Shown: positions 23,296 through 36,074, numbered from the stretch's first letter. The stretch is 64,000 bases of DNA from Coprinellus micaceus (GCA_951394405.1 OX596338.1:1116001-1180000), one strand, 5' to 3'. Translations and numbers: made by a program. Notes: generated from the letters alone by a model not told the origin.

Positions 23296-24136
23296 GTGGA
23301 GCGTGGCTCGCTTGGGGACAGGGTATGGGAATTGGAGGGGGACTTAGAGGTGTGGTGGGTCGCCGTGTCAGGGAGGTGGACACGGGGCAGGACAGGAACT
23401 TATAGTACGACGGCTGTCTACGGAGCAGGGAGTCAGAGGGGTATGAGACGAGACGAGACATGGTGAAAGGGGAGAGTGCGTGTAGGTATGATGTACGTAG
23501 TCAGGACGAGAATGGAAAGGAGTTGAGCGATAGGGGATATCACCACAAACGGGGCAGTCCGGCGATGCCCCACTTGTGCAGAGCGTAGTCTTGACACCCG
23601 CTATTAAACCCTTCCAATTCGCTCTGTTGCAGACTTCTTGAGGTGTATTCTTGGTGTGATCAAAGGTATTCTTGTGACTTGATTTTGAATTGTTTAATTT
23701 CCTGAGCCATCGGACTGGCCCAAGTACCCAGGCTTCAGTACTTCAGTGATTTCATGGATAGACGGAAACCCTGCGCTCCGAAGGACAAGCGCCCGTCGTT
23801 GATTGGATCACTTGCGGGTCCGTGCGCCTATTCTAACTGACAGAAGACGGGCGCTAAGGCTCCCTGGCGCTTCTTGCTCTCCTTAATATAACACATCATT
23901 CCTGAATTCCCAGTTCCCTCCCCGGGTACGTCGGTAAGGGCTCACAGAATTATCCTCAAGAGTTTTTCCGTCTTTTGATCACTGCGGAACTGATGGCGCC
24001 GACGCAATCTGAGGTCGGCACACTCTGAGAACAATCAAAGCGGAAACAGCGCTCACAACGTTAAAAGCGACGCCCACCATCTCAAGTTTCACAGACACTC
24101 TTTTTACTGACGCTCTTTGCCCGACTCTCCACAACA
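23296..24136. other. Intergenic, promoter of the GPI-type protein gene
   Basis: No gene is seen. A 10-bp inverted repeat AGCGCCCGTC (23788-23797) / GACGGGCGCT (23846-23855) flanks a reverse CCAAT-like word, and a TATA-like TTAATATAAC lies at about 23883. A pyrimidine-rich leader precedes the start codon at 24137. These may be regulatory. Confidence 0.4.
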
Positions 24137-24862
24137 ATGAAAGGACTTGGTTCGCTCACAGTCTATGCCGGCCTCATCGGCAAGTATTCCAGACACCTGC
24201 ATTCTCGAACCGGAATTAACCTTGAGGCACTTCAGGATGCGTGTCTGCTCAGACGGTCTCGCTGTACCTACCTCTCTTCGATCCCCAGCCGCTCACGGCT
24301 GATATCGCGGGAGTCGGTGCAGGCAGCCAAACGACCTGGCTGATCAGAGCCTCTGCAGGGGACGGCTTCAGCGGAACTGGTACGTGCCCTGTTCAATGTT
24401 TGCACTGGAAACGCGTCAAACTGACATAAACTGCTCTCAGCCACGCTTGTCCAAGGACCCACCGGCGCATCCTTCACGTATAGCTCCCCGGACCCGACTG
24501 GCATAACTCTAAGCTATCAATGCGCCTTTGAAGGCGGAAATGCAGTTTGCTCGGGAGTTGATGGGGAAGGCACCACTGTAACCGAGACGGATTCCATCGA
24601 GCTCCTTGCCGTGACTCTAGGAACGACGGTACCGGGAGCTCAGGTGACTGGTGCCAGTACCACCACCAGTGCTCCCGCTGGGACTACTGGGTCTACCACC
24701 ACCACGTCGAGCAACAGTGGACCAGGGAGCGGGGGTTCATCTACTTCGACGTCCACGGCTGCCACAGGCTCCCCGTCTAACGGAGGTGTGATGCAGAAGT
24801 CCCTCCCTCTTTCTGTCACCCTGCTTCTGTTCATCAGCGCGTCGACTTTGCTTCTCGCATGA
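24137..24862 (+). CDS. Small secreted Ser/Thr-rich protein, probably GPI-anchored
   Basis: A cell-surface or wall protein of unknown function. Exons 24137-24179, 24236-24379 and 24441-24862 join to 202 residues. The N-terminus MKGLGSLTVYAGLIGCVSAQ is a good signal peptide only if the first intron (24180-24235) is spliced with a GC donor (gcaagt) and AG acceptor. A beta-rich domain of about 100 residues follows (TVSLYLPLFDPQPLTADIAG; LSYQCAFEGGNAVCSG) with a pair of cysteines. After it comes a Ser/Thr/Gly-rich stalk (about residues 135-180). The tail is hydrophobic (LPLSVTLLLFISASTLLLA), as needed for GPI attachment. Such proteins are common in Agaricomycetes; no enzymatic motif is seen. Confidence 0.85.
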
Positions 24863-27223
24863 TCGAGTTTTTCATATCACTCTCTTACATACTCCCGTAT
24901 CCACTTGGGTTTGTGCACATCCGTTCTTTACGCCCATTAGACGCGCCCATATCCATGGCTGACAGTAATATGATCAGCGTGTATTCCATGGTATGTTCGA
25001 TGGAGATACCTAACACTAACGCTATTGGGCTGCCAGGTCGTCAAACCTACTTCTTGGCGTATCGGATGCCCTCCACGCGCAGCTCGATCGTAGGGCACTC
25101 GCTCCGACCCTTTTGATCTCATATGGTGGGTGGCTTTGACGCAGTCCCAACGGGCACGGATTTGTGGCATTACGGCTCTCTCTCAGAGAGGCATCTGCCT
25201 ACGCTATTTGACGTTGAAACACACACCCGTTCTACTTCACAACGTCACAAATTCATACAAGTTACAGGATGAATGCTGTTGAACATATTCGTTCCATACC
25301 TGGGTTCGCCACGCCCAATCTGGTATTTCAACCACGCTAATTTTGAGAGAACCTGATTGAGGGTACATGGTGGGTGTTGCATGCAAGGTGGTGGGCCGTC
25401 CGTTACATAGAGAGTGATATTTGCCGTCATCGGCAAAGTCTAAGCCCCAATGGAAAGATTTCATGTAGCTCTGTGAGACGTTACCCTGCACGCGTTGAGC
25501 GGGCTTCAATTGCCAACGAAGTACTAGAAGAGAGGGCATGTGTTCCTCTGGCTTCCATTGAGCAGCCCACAGAGGTTGAAGGACGTTCATAGCACAGTCT
25601 TCAATTCAGCCACCCGCCACCAACGTGATAGCAGTTAATCCTGATAGCCTTTACCCGAGCGTCTGTGACCGCAACAGGATCACTGTGGAGACGTGGCCGG
25701 GTACACGTCTGAAGCTTGGACCTCGGATGCATGGGTCCGCGTAGATCGAATCGTACTCTCGTCAGCTCCAGGTCGATAGTATTCAATAGCATTTCATAGT
25801 CTAGATATGACTTCGCAACCTAGACAGGTTGTCCTCTTCCTGACTCCAGCAATGAGCGTATGTCTGACATAGGGTGGAGACGACGGCTGTTCGAGGTGTT
25901 ACCTGAGTAAGACCAGACACGCCCGGTGGGAGTACACCAGTTTGCTGGGCAAGTGCTCCCGTAAACTGCATTCATTTCGGACTTGCTTGCGGAACCCCGA
26001 TGGTCTGGCGTCCGTCGCAGGGTGCGCATCGCCAGGGCTCATTCAGGGGGTTTAACCGCATAGGATACACTCCAGCAGGCTCGCGATGCACATGCTGTTG
26101 AGTGATCCAAGGGTCATACTGAGAGCAACGAGACCAAGCGAGATAAGAAAGCCTCGGGCAAAATCCGTCAAGAACCGCCTGGGTCAAGGGTGCTGAGGTG
26201 TTCTTGCTCTTTGCCATGTGCCTTTTTGAGTCAGAATGCCAGGTAGCAACAGCCCAAGTGCGGATTAGAGCCCTCCTAGCCCCAGCTGTAGATTCATTTC
26301 GGGTTCTGTACGAGGACCAGTGAGTACAGCTTACACCTTCTGAAGGCCATCTGAATAGAGGGGTCCTGAAGCATCTACAGTCAAGTTTTACACGCATTCT
26401 AACAAAGCTATAAGGTCCATGAAGGCGAGGAAGATGAGGCTTACAACAGCGATGACCAGATGGTTCCCGGCATTCATGGCTGCGACGTGGCCCAGCGATG
26501 TGGTGCCTCGGGAATCCCCCCGATTGTGCCCCCAGAACAAATAACATGTCGAACGACAATAGCTGTTAGGTGTCTTCTGGAGATAATTGAGCTCGGTTCG
26601 CGGTGCTGCATGGTCCAGGGTCTGCCTTGCGGTCGGTAGAAGGGATATGGATGAGGACAAGGTGGGAAGCGCGGAATTAGGTAAGAAAGTGTATTTGAAT
26701 CGTAATAATTGTCTATACAGACTGTTCTCCTCTTCTACCAGGTCTTCTGACTGTTATGCGCGAAACTCGTCTCTACCAGAGCTTTCGCGGCGTCTGGTCC
26801 AGGGCTTTCGGTACCCAGATGCTGAACTCTTCGAGAGAGACTTCGGGGGCAAAAATCTGGTCTCGGGACCACCTACGTTGAGATTTTGGCCTCGAGGTGG
26901 CCACGTTCTGATCCTATCCAGAAAACTGCTGTTGATAATCTTGGTCCACAGTCCCAGGTGCACTGGATAAACCCGCCACCTGCCATTCTTATAAGGTTTG
27001 AACCAGGGGACACAATTGCTGAGAACGTTCATCCCCGCTCGAACTTCCTCTGCCTGATTCTTAGGTTTGGGCCTTCGATACCCTATAAAACCTTCTCGCG
27101 CTCGTAGCCGGTGGAGTACTCGTCGTTCTTGGCCGACTATTGTCCGTGAGTATCTCTTCTATAAGTTCGCATGAATTCGCTGACCTGAAGTCATAGACTT
27201 TACGCCTCAGTACTACCTTTCTG
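24863..27223. other. Intergenic, no supported gene
   Basis: Only unconvincing frames are found. One at 26388-26660 on minus ends in a single hydrophobic stretch (NHLVIAVVSLIFLAFMDLI) and could be an exon of an unknown membrane protein, but no neighbouring exon could be joined. The last 100 bases are the leader of the gene at 27224. Confidence 0.35.
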
Positions 27224-28454
27224 ATGACCGAGTACACCGTCTCCCCTCACGCCTACCAGGAGTTCATGTCTGCGAGGGAGCGGACTGCGTACTGGGTGAA
27301 CAACTACCACCCCACAGATCTCTACTCCCCCTCCACCGCCCCTATCCCTCTCGATGACATCGACTTCGTCCCACCGTCACCGGCGATGAGCACCCACTCC
27401 TTACCCCCAAAAATGGTTCTACGGTACAACGATGGGCGACGAGATATACCCATACCCCACCCTCAGGGGCGATCGAGCTCCAGACGATCGCCGACTTCAT
27501 CTCATGGTTCACATCACTCACGTCCATCGCCTCTGGGTGCGGCTCCGTCGAACCATCGAGATACACCCCCACCTACCCCAGAGGAGATTCGCGTTCTCCC
27601 CTCTCGCTCCTCCAATTCCAACAGTCCGTTATCTACGCGTCCCGGCCACCATCGGTCCAAGTCTGTTCCTCGACGCGACCCAATAGAAGACGTACCATTC
27701 ATCGCCCCGCCTGTTCCCCGCTCGCGTCTGCCCCAACCGCACGTCGCTCAGCAACCATACCCACCTTGGGTTCCAAGCCGTCCGGGGCACCACGGAAGAG
27801 CTCCACCGCCAATCGTATACGCACCTGGTCGGCACCATGGCGCAAAGTACGAGCCACCCCTCGTTCTCCAACACCAGCCTCAGGTGGGCCCCGATGGGGT
27901 GGTGTATAGCCACTCTGCGCCGCCTGTCATGCAAGGCGGACCCTCTCGCTACCCTCCCAAACATGGCGCCTACCATTCAGAAGCTCTCACTGAGGATGAG
28001 CGAAACGGGCGGACCATGGATCGCGAGTGGCAGCGCAGGCAGGCCAGAGGACGGCCGACGATGAATAGGAAGGGATCGTCGGAATCTCTAGGGAGTCAGG
28101 AGAGTGGTAGTACCTACTATGTCCTACCTTCGGCTGGGCAGAAGGTTCACGTTATCGTGAGTGTCGTCATCTCCTCTCACTTACCATACACTGACTAACT
28201 ATATCTACTAGTCGGCCAGCCCTGAGAGGTCTGTCGAGACAGCAAGTTCGACCACGAAAGCCGGAAGCTCACCCCACTCTCAGGCGTCCGGTGGCTCCTT
28301 CAAGAAGCCATTTCTCGGTCGCTTCTTTGCTAGGTTCGCATCGCCTGCCCCAACGAAGGCCGCACCTCCCCAACCTCACGAGGGGCGCAAGCTACATCGT
28401 CGACACTCCGTTGGGGCTTCGGGGAGGCCGAAGCTGGTAGAGCAGCGCGCATGA
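27224..28454 (+). CDS. Unknown protein, disordered, Pro/Ser/His/Arg-rich
   Basis: I do not recognise the family. Exons 27224-28156 and 28212-28454 join in frame to 391 residues. A short folded-looking N-terminus (SPHAYQEFMSARERTAYWVN) is followed by a long proline, serine and histidine-rich region typical of intrinsic disorder. It contains repeated PPP and RSSS patches and the short blocks PPPIVYAPGRHH and STYYVLPSAGQKVHVI. The second exon ends in a basic segment (KKPFLGRFFARFASPAPTK; KLHRRHSVG). The phosphorylatable, basic character would suit a signalling or cytoskeletal adaptor, but this is only an inference. Confidence 0.72.
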
Positions 28455-29871
28455 AGAATTGGAAGAGGAAGAAACAATGAAGAAAAAGCTCCCACTGGTG
28501 CTACTTGTATCGATTCGACATAGACACTCTTAATCCTTCGCCTTTCCGCCTTCACATTCGCACATATGCCCTCCATTGTTCCCCTTCATTTCCTGTTCAT
28601 CTCTCTGCGTTTTCACTATCCTCTTCGAGGCATCTCTCACTTTGCCCTCGCAATCACAACGGATTCACGCTCTTCACTCGCCTATGCTCTCAAACAACCT
28701 ACCTCATCGGGAAAGGCGTGACCTTGCCGCTCGTCACGTACCCAGCTATGCCCCCATGCCCGCCCCCTCATTTCCCCATCTCTATGCCAAAACGATTATT
28801 CATCTCGCCGCTTTCCTCTCACGAGACCAAGTTTCGCCCGGATCTCAACCACGCAACTTTTCCAACGATACCCATCTTGACATTTCATTACGGTGAATGC
28901 CGGACCGCCTGTAGGATTCGCTTCTCATCCTATTCAATATCAGGCTCAAAAGCCTCGAGCCGCCTTGACGCATGCTAGGATGGTTCGACGGGCTCTGGTC
29001 TCGCAGCCGTCTCCGTCGTCTGCCGTCACGATATCGGTGGTAGAGGGGGTTCGTGGGGCGGCGGCCGCGTCCATCGACTGTGGTCGGATATGAGGTACGC
29101 GATTGGGATTGCTTCGATAGGGGTGCCCCTATTAGACCGTTCTAGTCGTGTGTCACCATCGCGCTATTGTGGCGCCCACCGACTTTCTTGCGACTCTTCA
29201 CAAGTGCTTCACATATGTTTTCCTTGTTCTGCTGCCTTCTATCTTGTCCTTATTCATTAACTTGCTTCATAGTTCGACCGAAAGGAAACTTTGCGATGTA
29301 CGCGATTGACTAGGTCTTCTAGTGTATAAAATAAGTGTAAAGAGTCGAGAACAACTCGAGAACGATACCCGAATTTACTGTACCACTACTGCTCCGCTAG
29401 ATGTAATCGAATAGACGAGACAACGAAGAGATACTGATCAGGGTTCTCAAAGACCGAGAACAATCTTTAAATTGTTTATCTTGCCCAGCTCTCTTGGCCT
29501 GTATCGCCTTCGATGAGAATCAGTTGGAGGCGGGGTTTCTCCAGAACCAGAGCAGTTTTTGCTTCCGGCGGTCAATTTAGGAAGGTTCGAACCAGTAAGT
29601 ATGCCACAGGGATTGGGCTCAAGTATAGACCTCCAGGCTCATCGGAGCTGGTCATTATTTCCGTGCCCTTTCTGCCTTTTTCGCCCTTGAGCACAAAATA
29701 AGGCCTAAAAACAAGGATCCGCGAGAACAAGCGCCCAGCGCGTGCCGCGTGATGGGGACCGTCGGCATCATGTGACACGCGTTTCGTCGCGAGGCAGGAA
29801 ACGTGCCAAATCTTGGACTTGTCCTCCACCACCAGTCGCCTGTCTTCCAACCCATTTCACCGCAGCAGTCG
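28455..29871. other. Intergenic, no supported gene
   Basis: Contains the 3' flank of the disordered-protein gene. Small frames at 28505-29093 (+) were considered and have no recognisable domain. The last 100 bases are the leader of the PWWP gene, where an in-frame ATG at 29803 could extend it. Confidence 0.4.
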
Positions 29872-32636
29872 ATGTCAGAGTCCCCGCTGGCTCCCAAGGT
29901 CATGCCGCGAAGGGGCGCAGCGAGGCGTGCCAGCGCGGCGACCGCTGCACAAATGCGTTCCAGCAGCGACTCAGAACGCGAAGAGGAGCCGGAGTGGAAT
30001 CCGGGCAAGAGCAAGGGCGCGCGCTCTGGGAAGATGCTTGGGAAAGGTCGCAGTACGGGGAGCATTCTGGAGCCGAGGCGGAGTGTGGATGAGGAGAGAA
30101 GGAGATCGTCTCCTATCAAGACGTACTCCGTGAAGAGGAAGCGGCGAGCTGCAGCGCTGGCGGACGACGAAGGTTCGACGACAAGTGACGATGTGGGGCC
30201 ACCGAGCCTGAACCTGGTGGAGAGCATATCAGCACCATTACCCTCGAAGCCGAAACCAAAGCCGAGGCCAAAGCCAAAGCTCAGGGTTCCAGTGGCGGCT
30301 GACAGGGACACGTCTGGCTTGGGAGATGGGGAAGAATCCGACCTAACTCCTCTGTCTTCGCCAACCGACTTGCGAGAGGGTGCAGCATCTAGCGCCACCC
30401 CCGCAGCACCCGCAGTGTCCTCGCGGCCACTTCGCGAACATCCCATGTTCATCAGTGCCGTTTCGAAAAGACCCGAGGAGAAACAACCTTCGACACCCAA
30501 GAAGCCGTCCCGGAGAGCAAAGGAAGTGGAAGAAGGTTGGGAACTTGGTCAGCTGGGCCAGCATGTGTGGGTCCGTTTGGATGGGAAGAACGGCCGGACC
30601 GCAGGGGTGTTCATGAGGAACTCGACGAGCGAGGAGACTGTCTGGTGGCCCGGTCTTGTACGTTTTATTGTCTTTCAAGCTTCCAACGAATTCAGAATGC
30701 AGATCGTTCTCCGTTCAGGTGCTGAGTGTCCAATCCAAGCCCCCGCTCACCGTCAAATTATATGGGGACCCCTCTCGAAGAGTGACGATTACCGAACCTT
30801 GTCGTGAAAACATCCGGTCAAGGCTCATCAACAAATCGTTCGCGCGATTTACTTGCTATGAAGACGCATTACAGTGTAGGCACGCGAACACAGGGAGCAG
30901 CTCTCCGAGGAAGAAAGGCAAGTACCTGGATACCCACAAAGCTGCTTGGGAGAAAGCCAAGACTATGATGCATGACAATGCAGGCACGGCCCCCATCGAA
31001 GTAGACGATCTCCCTCCCCCCTTCGTCGTCGTGAGTACCGCCCCGCGCAGGACGGAAAGTCAGCCAAGCGTGGACGTCAAGCCAGCTAAAGCAGGGAAAA
31101 GGAAGCTCGCGCTGAGGGCACGCCAAGGCAAACGGAAACGCGCCGCGACGGAGGAAGCCGACGATGCCCCAGACGTCGACGATATGGAGGGGTTTGTGGA
31201 CGAAAACAACCTGGGTGATCTCGAATATTTGGATGCAGGAGACTCATGCCTCGCCCGGGAGAGGAAAGACGAGCTATACTGGCCGACCAAGGTGTTGGAA
31301 TATCATCCACCGGCTAAGAGGGGCGAGGAAGCACGATACAAAGTCCAGTACCTGGATTACACAGAGGCTGTAATTCCGATGTCCTACGTTGCTGCACCTG
31401 GCTCGGAGGAGTTTGTCACATGCAAGGTTAGTTTCAACCTCTCCCTATGGCCTTAACGGACCCAGCTCTAATCCTTGCACCCCATAGCTTGGGCCGATTG
31501 AGAGTGCTGTGGTGGACGACACAATCGACGCCGAAGACGAACAGGACCCTGCTGGCCTGAGAGACCCTAGCCCTACACCTAGAAGTTCACTCCCTTCAAA
31601 AAGCGGCTTCGTGCAGCTCGACATCCGTGAACAACTTGCCTATGTCAAGCCTGTACTCCAAGCCATCCTTCGGAACGAATATGGCCCAACCAAAGCCAAA
31701 TTCGAGCGCTTCCTCGCAAACGACAAGGTGTTCATGAGCAATCTTAACAAGAGCTCGGCGATGTCAGGCTTAATGGTTCCGAGCGACCTCGTCGTGTTGA
31801 CATCCTATCTGAAATGGTGGGCTTTACGGGGAGAGGTTGATACCCAGAACAAGGACAGCAACGATGTCGACGAAGAGGACGACGTGGTCAGTGTAATGGC
31901 AACAGAGTCCGTGGTCACCGAACCGCTGCCTTCGATCGCCCCTTCGTCTCCTCATCTTTCAGAAAGGACTATGTCGCCAGGTATTGAACCACCTCCCAGC
32001 TCGTTTGCTCCCTCAGCTGGAGCGCCAGCGACTCAGGTAAGCCTGTGTGCCCCTGTGCGATGAGTACGCAGCTCTGACACCTAGAATAAGTCACCAGTGG
32101 AGGAAAAAGAACAACAGGAAGAGTGTGATCGCATGGATACTCAAGAGGTAGACACTTTCTTTTTTCCTCGCTATGAAGCCGGTTGCTCAATTGAGTTGAT
32201 AGGATGGGATTGGAGCTCCCAACCCGAATGGCGTTCTCGCCCGCCAGGTGGGTTCACTAGGGTACGAAGCGATGACAGCTTGGCGGCGGCTCGATGTAAG
32301 TCCATTGTCAGGTCCCTCACTTCAGGCCACTCACCCCTCCAACAGTTCTGCCTTAACATACTCAAACAAGAGGCCATTCGCCAAATTCTCCTCTGGCGCA
32401 GGGGAGAACGAACTTCGATTGAGATTCTGTCTGAAGAAGAGGAGCAACAACTATACGAAAAAGGACAAGAACTTCTGGAAGAACGCGACTGGGTCATGGA
32501 TATCATTCGTTTGAGGAAGAAAGAAGAGGGAAAGCATCGGGCGGGCAACCCGCTGGGGCTGAGGGATGACCAAACTATCAGTAAGAAAGGGAGGACGTTG
32601 AAAAAGAGGAACTATGCTGAATCGGATTCCGACTAA
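29872..32636 (+). CDS. PWWP-domain chromatin protein with a Tudor-like second module
   Basis: Probable nuclear chromatin reader. Exons 29872-30657, 30719-31426 and 31488-32036 join in frame, and a last exon begins at 32085. The N-terminus is basic and Ser-rich. A PWWP-like module follows (LGQLGQHVWVRLDGKNG ... VWWPGL, joined to VLSVQSKPPLTVKLYGDP). After a Lys/Arg-rich linker, a second module has Tudor-like spacing (CLARERKDELYWPTKVLEY ... YKVQYLDYTEAVIP). A helical domain ends the third exon (QLAYVKPVLQAILRNEYGP; FERFLANDKVFM). The last exon encodes CLNILKQEAIRQILLWRRG and EEEEQQLYEKGQELLEERDW. Whether an intron interrupts 32148-32300 is unclear. The Met at 29872 was preferred over 29803 because the extra residues look like leader. 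Homologues in basidiomycetes are unnamed. Confidence 0.8.
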
Positions 32637-32944
32637 ACGTGGCTTTGAAAGCCGCTGGGTGCTGCATGTATCCTTAGCCCAGATATGTTATCACAATGTT
32701 GTACTACCGCCACGCTCCATTGGACTATCCCCCAAACTGACCGCATTCCACTCTGGCTTTACCTCGCAAATGACTTGGGTTTGGGATCTGCGCTAATAAA
32801 CCGAGTCACTGAAACATCAAGTTAGCGTCTGGCTCCTTGGAGGTTGGGATGAGGCTGGGGGGTCGGGGCGTAGGGGAGCATCATGTATCGCGTTCTATGT
32901 CGTTGACTATGTATGCACAACTTGAACAAGCGTCCTTTAAATGC
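32637..32944. other. Convergent 3' flanks, no gene
   Basis: The short gap between the stop of the plus-strand PWWP gene and the stop of the minus-strand apyrase. Nothing else is seen. Confidence 0.5.
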
Positions 32945-35261
32945 CTATATATGCTTTCCGCCAAAACTCGAGGATCTCGACACAGCCGCTGGCCTTGGCA
33001 CTAGACCGTTTGTCGACAAATTCATCTGGCTGGTGTTTCTCGACCGTGAGAGGGATGTTGCACCTATCTGCCCATTCTCGTCGGGTGAGGGTGCTCTCGA
33101 TATCGTGGATGCGTGCACATATTGCGTCGTGCTGGCCATCGCCGGGTCGTCGCTGAGTGATTGATTTCGTGTTGGTGACGGCCGTGAGGATGAGGTCCCA
33201 TTCGGAATGATGTTTCGTAGTGCGGGGCCATTCGTAATAAGGGACAGTGGGGTTGGGAAGTTGGATTTCGTGCGTTCGTGGCTAGGGAAGAAATGGCGGA
33301 AGGGAGAAGGGACTTTGGAGCCAAAGGTCGTTGGAGAGGCTGGCCTGGAGCCACCGCCAACACGGCCTTCCTCCATCAAGTCATCGTAGGGGTCCCGCCG
33401 ACCGATACTTCGTACTGAGCGGAGACACAGTGACCGCAGTTGGCGTCGGAGAGGGTAGCATACGAAGATTAACAGGGCCATGAAAAAGACCCATAGGAGT
33501 AGGAATACAGGAGAGAAACCAAGTGAGGATCGAGTGAGGGACGAGGGTAAATGTGGTGACAGGCGGTCCTCGAGGCCGTATATTGAGAGGAAGGGTGGCC
33601 GAATTGGTTGAATGGGGGAATGATCTAGGTCTTCAATGTCGTCGATGGGGTCGACGAGAGGCTTCGCCCCTTTTCGGAGGGGAGGGACCTCTTTGCTCGC
33701 TTCCAGCACCATCTTCCCGAGCGTCCAGCTAATCGCAATGTCGCCCACTGTATCCAATGACTGGAACGTTGGTCTCCCGAGGCCCTTCTTCCCCGCGTTC
33801 TCCTCCACCTTGTCCCCATCCGTGGTTGAGTTGCCCCCAGGGTCGACAATACGTGGCATGCCCAAGCCTTCGTGTAGGACGTTGGCTATCCAAGCAGCCT
33901 TGAAGCACTGCATCTGCAAACGAGGCACCTCCACCTTCGGCCCCCATTGCCCGGTCTCAATCACCTGCCCTCCGTGAACCACCTCTCCGTCTCCTCCCAG
34001 ATGATGATTCTTCCGACTCTCTTCGTGCTCTTGGAGGATGTCACGCCATTCTCTGGAGCAAAACTCTGATGCAGCTCGTTCATATTGAACAAAGTCGTAG
34101 GCACCCCCGAGGCCAAAAATGTGTTCCGATGAGTACCAGTATTCCGAAACTCCGATGAAATGTGAGGCAGAGAAGTGGATGGGAGGGACGTGGACACCGT
34201 TCATTAAGCAAGGGGTGTCCGGGCATGGCATGTTCTTGTTCAGGAGCGATGAGGTCTTCTTGAGGCACTGTTCGAAGGAACCGGTCCCGACGAGCTTGTG
34301 CTTCAGCTGCATGTGAGGCGAAGCCGGGCTTGTGTGTACAGGCTCCTCGATCAACTCCAGGTCCTTTGGAAGGCAGGGATCTGAAACGATGTCATCCTCT
34401 CCTTCCTCTTCATCGTCAACCTCGTGCCTCGTCGACTCGAACTCCGAGATTGCCTTCCCGACGTATCGCTCCCGCGCCTGGTTGGTTCCGTACCCCAACC
34501 ACGTTGTGACGAAGACTTTATGGTGGATCTCCTCCCCTCCCAAGAGCCTCAACCGGACGTCTATCAGCTTCTTGGCCTGCTCCCTGTCCTTGGGGCGTGG
34601 TTCGAACGCGATTTGCGTGGAGGCACCGCCCATATCAAGGAAGCCATACGTGGTCCGTTGGTCTGATGATCCTGTAAAGCCGTCCATAAGGTAGTTCACA
34701 GCGATCCATCCGAAGAGACCTTCCTCCTCCCCGGTGATTATCCGCACGCTCGACCCACAGGGGCCTGCTGCACTTGGTCCGTCCACCTTGAAGTCGGAGT
34801 GCAGAGAGAGAAATCGGCACGTTTCTTCGAGGATTTGGGCCTGCTTCCGCGGTGACAGAAGCCGCATGCCCGCCGTCGCGAGGAGGAAGATGGGCGTCTC
34901 TTTGTGAAGGGAAGGTGGTACGTGTTCCAGTGCATGTTGGAGGAGCGGCCTGAGATATGCACCAGTGTTCTCTGGCTTTTCAGCCAGCGAAGACAGACCT
35001 GTGTTCACGGTATAATTACTGGAAACGGATTGCACCTCTCAACTCACCTGGTTCCACCTTTTTGACCCAACTTTCCTCGTCCTTGGTTCCCTTCTCAATC
35101 TTCGGCAGTGTGTAGGCCAAATCGCTACCATTCTTCACATCGACTGTCCGTGGGTCTTTCCAACTGTATATCTGGAGTCTTGAACCCGATGAACCAGCAT
35201 CTATAACGATGCCGAAATGTCGGCCAGCTAGCCATGGATCGTGAGCTGTGCCAGGGGCCAT
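32945..35261 (-). CDS. YND1: Apyrase/nucleoside diphosphatase, GDA1/CD39 family (Ynd1-like)
   Basis: A membrane-bound Golgi nucleoside di/triphosphatase that clears NDPs released by glycosyltransferases. Exons 35048-35261 and 32945-34998 join exactly to 755 residues across a 49-nt intron. Apyrase conserved regions are present in order: DAGSSGSRLQIY (residues about 20-31), ATAGMRLLSPRKQAQ, GEEEGLFGWIAVNYLMDG and LDMGGASTQIAFEP. A later block AAWIANVLHEGLGMP fits the fifth region. One strong membrane helix (FSPVFLLLWVFFMALLIFV) lies about 170 residues before the end and is followed by a Ser/Pro-rich cytosolic tail. Single C-terminal anchor and long tail are as in yeast Ynd1 rather than Gda1, which is anchored at the N-terminus. 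Confidence 0.93.
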
Positions 35262-35680
35262 TTTCTTCCTCCCGTAAGGTCGAGGTTATTGGCAATCACG
35301 GGCTCCTCTGGAGTCGTGTCCAGCTAGAGGGCGTTGAAGGGGACCGCAGAAGACCGCAGAACGGATAGAATGGTCTGCGCCAAGTTGCAATTGCCCCTTT
35401 GTGACTTTTGTGATGTGCGCTTCTTGCGCCACGTGTAAGTGGAATCGAACTTCGGGCCCAACATGGACCTACAATTCGATTTCAAGTTTCAGGGCGCTCC
35501 TGCGAAATACGATCCCAATTGCAACCCCAGCCAGAACAGATAACTAAACCCCTTGAAAGCCCCTTTCATCATTGAGAAAGCCATTATCATGCCCCTAATC
35601 GGTGCGCGTCCCGGAAGACTCTACTCTACAGTTCGATAAGTTTAGGCATTCGAAGAGTGCATCAAGGTTGAGAAGCCCCA
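35262..35680. other. Intergenic, apyrase upstream region
   Basis: No gene is seen. It holds the promoter side of the minus-strand apyrase and the flank of the F-box family relic that follows. Confidence 0.45.
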
Positions 35681-36074
35681 TTACCCACTACCAGGTGGGA
35701 GAAATGATGTGGTATACTTCCAGTATTCGTCAACAAAATCCAAGGCTCCTTCATCCCGATGCCCTCCACTCAGCAATGACCTAAACTCTCCAAGCCAGCG
35801 ATATGTCTCGACTGATAATTCGAACCCATCATCGATAAAACATTTCAGCGGCGCCTCTAGTCGTGCCCTCAAAGTACCGACCAGATCCTGCTTGTCCTCT
35901 GGTACCGTAATGGTGAAACGGCGCTGCATACTTAGTCAGCCGAATGACGAGGCACGGAGGACGTCTGGAGCGGTCGTCTACGAGAGCTGACAATGTTGTT
36001 GATGTCCCGTAGGGTTGATTCAAAAGGACAGTAATCGTCAGGGGAGGTTGTCGGAATAACGAGAGCCTAACCAT
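35681..36074 (-). pseudogene. Relic of the F-box-like family, C-terminal part only
   Basis: The last 80 codons (LKCFIDDGFELSVETYRWLG ... HRDEGALDFVDEYWKYTTS) match the C-terminal block of the paralogues at 36271-38298, 53589-55241 and 60893-62587. Upstream on the same strand, family-like sequence continues in other frames (INNIVSSRRRP; RPPCLVIRLT), so at least two frameshifts have occurred. The F-box and most of the repeat region are missing. It ends about 200 bp from the intact paralogue on the same strand, which suggests an old tandem duplication. Expression as a short peptide is unlikely. Confidence 0.7.

Noticed and set aside
26388..26660. 90-codon minus-strand frame ending in a hydrophobic helix
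   Set aside because: Could be an exon, but no neighbouring exons or homology support it.
29655..30500. 281-codon minus-strand frame
   Set aside because: Shadow of the PWWP gene's low-complexity N-terminus.
35420..35470. tRNA-like B-box word (ggaatcgaac) on the minus sense
   Set aside because: No cloverleaf stems or A box could be built around it.
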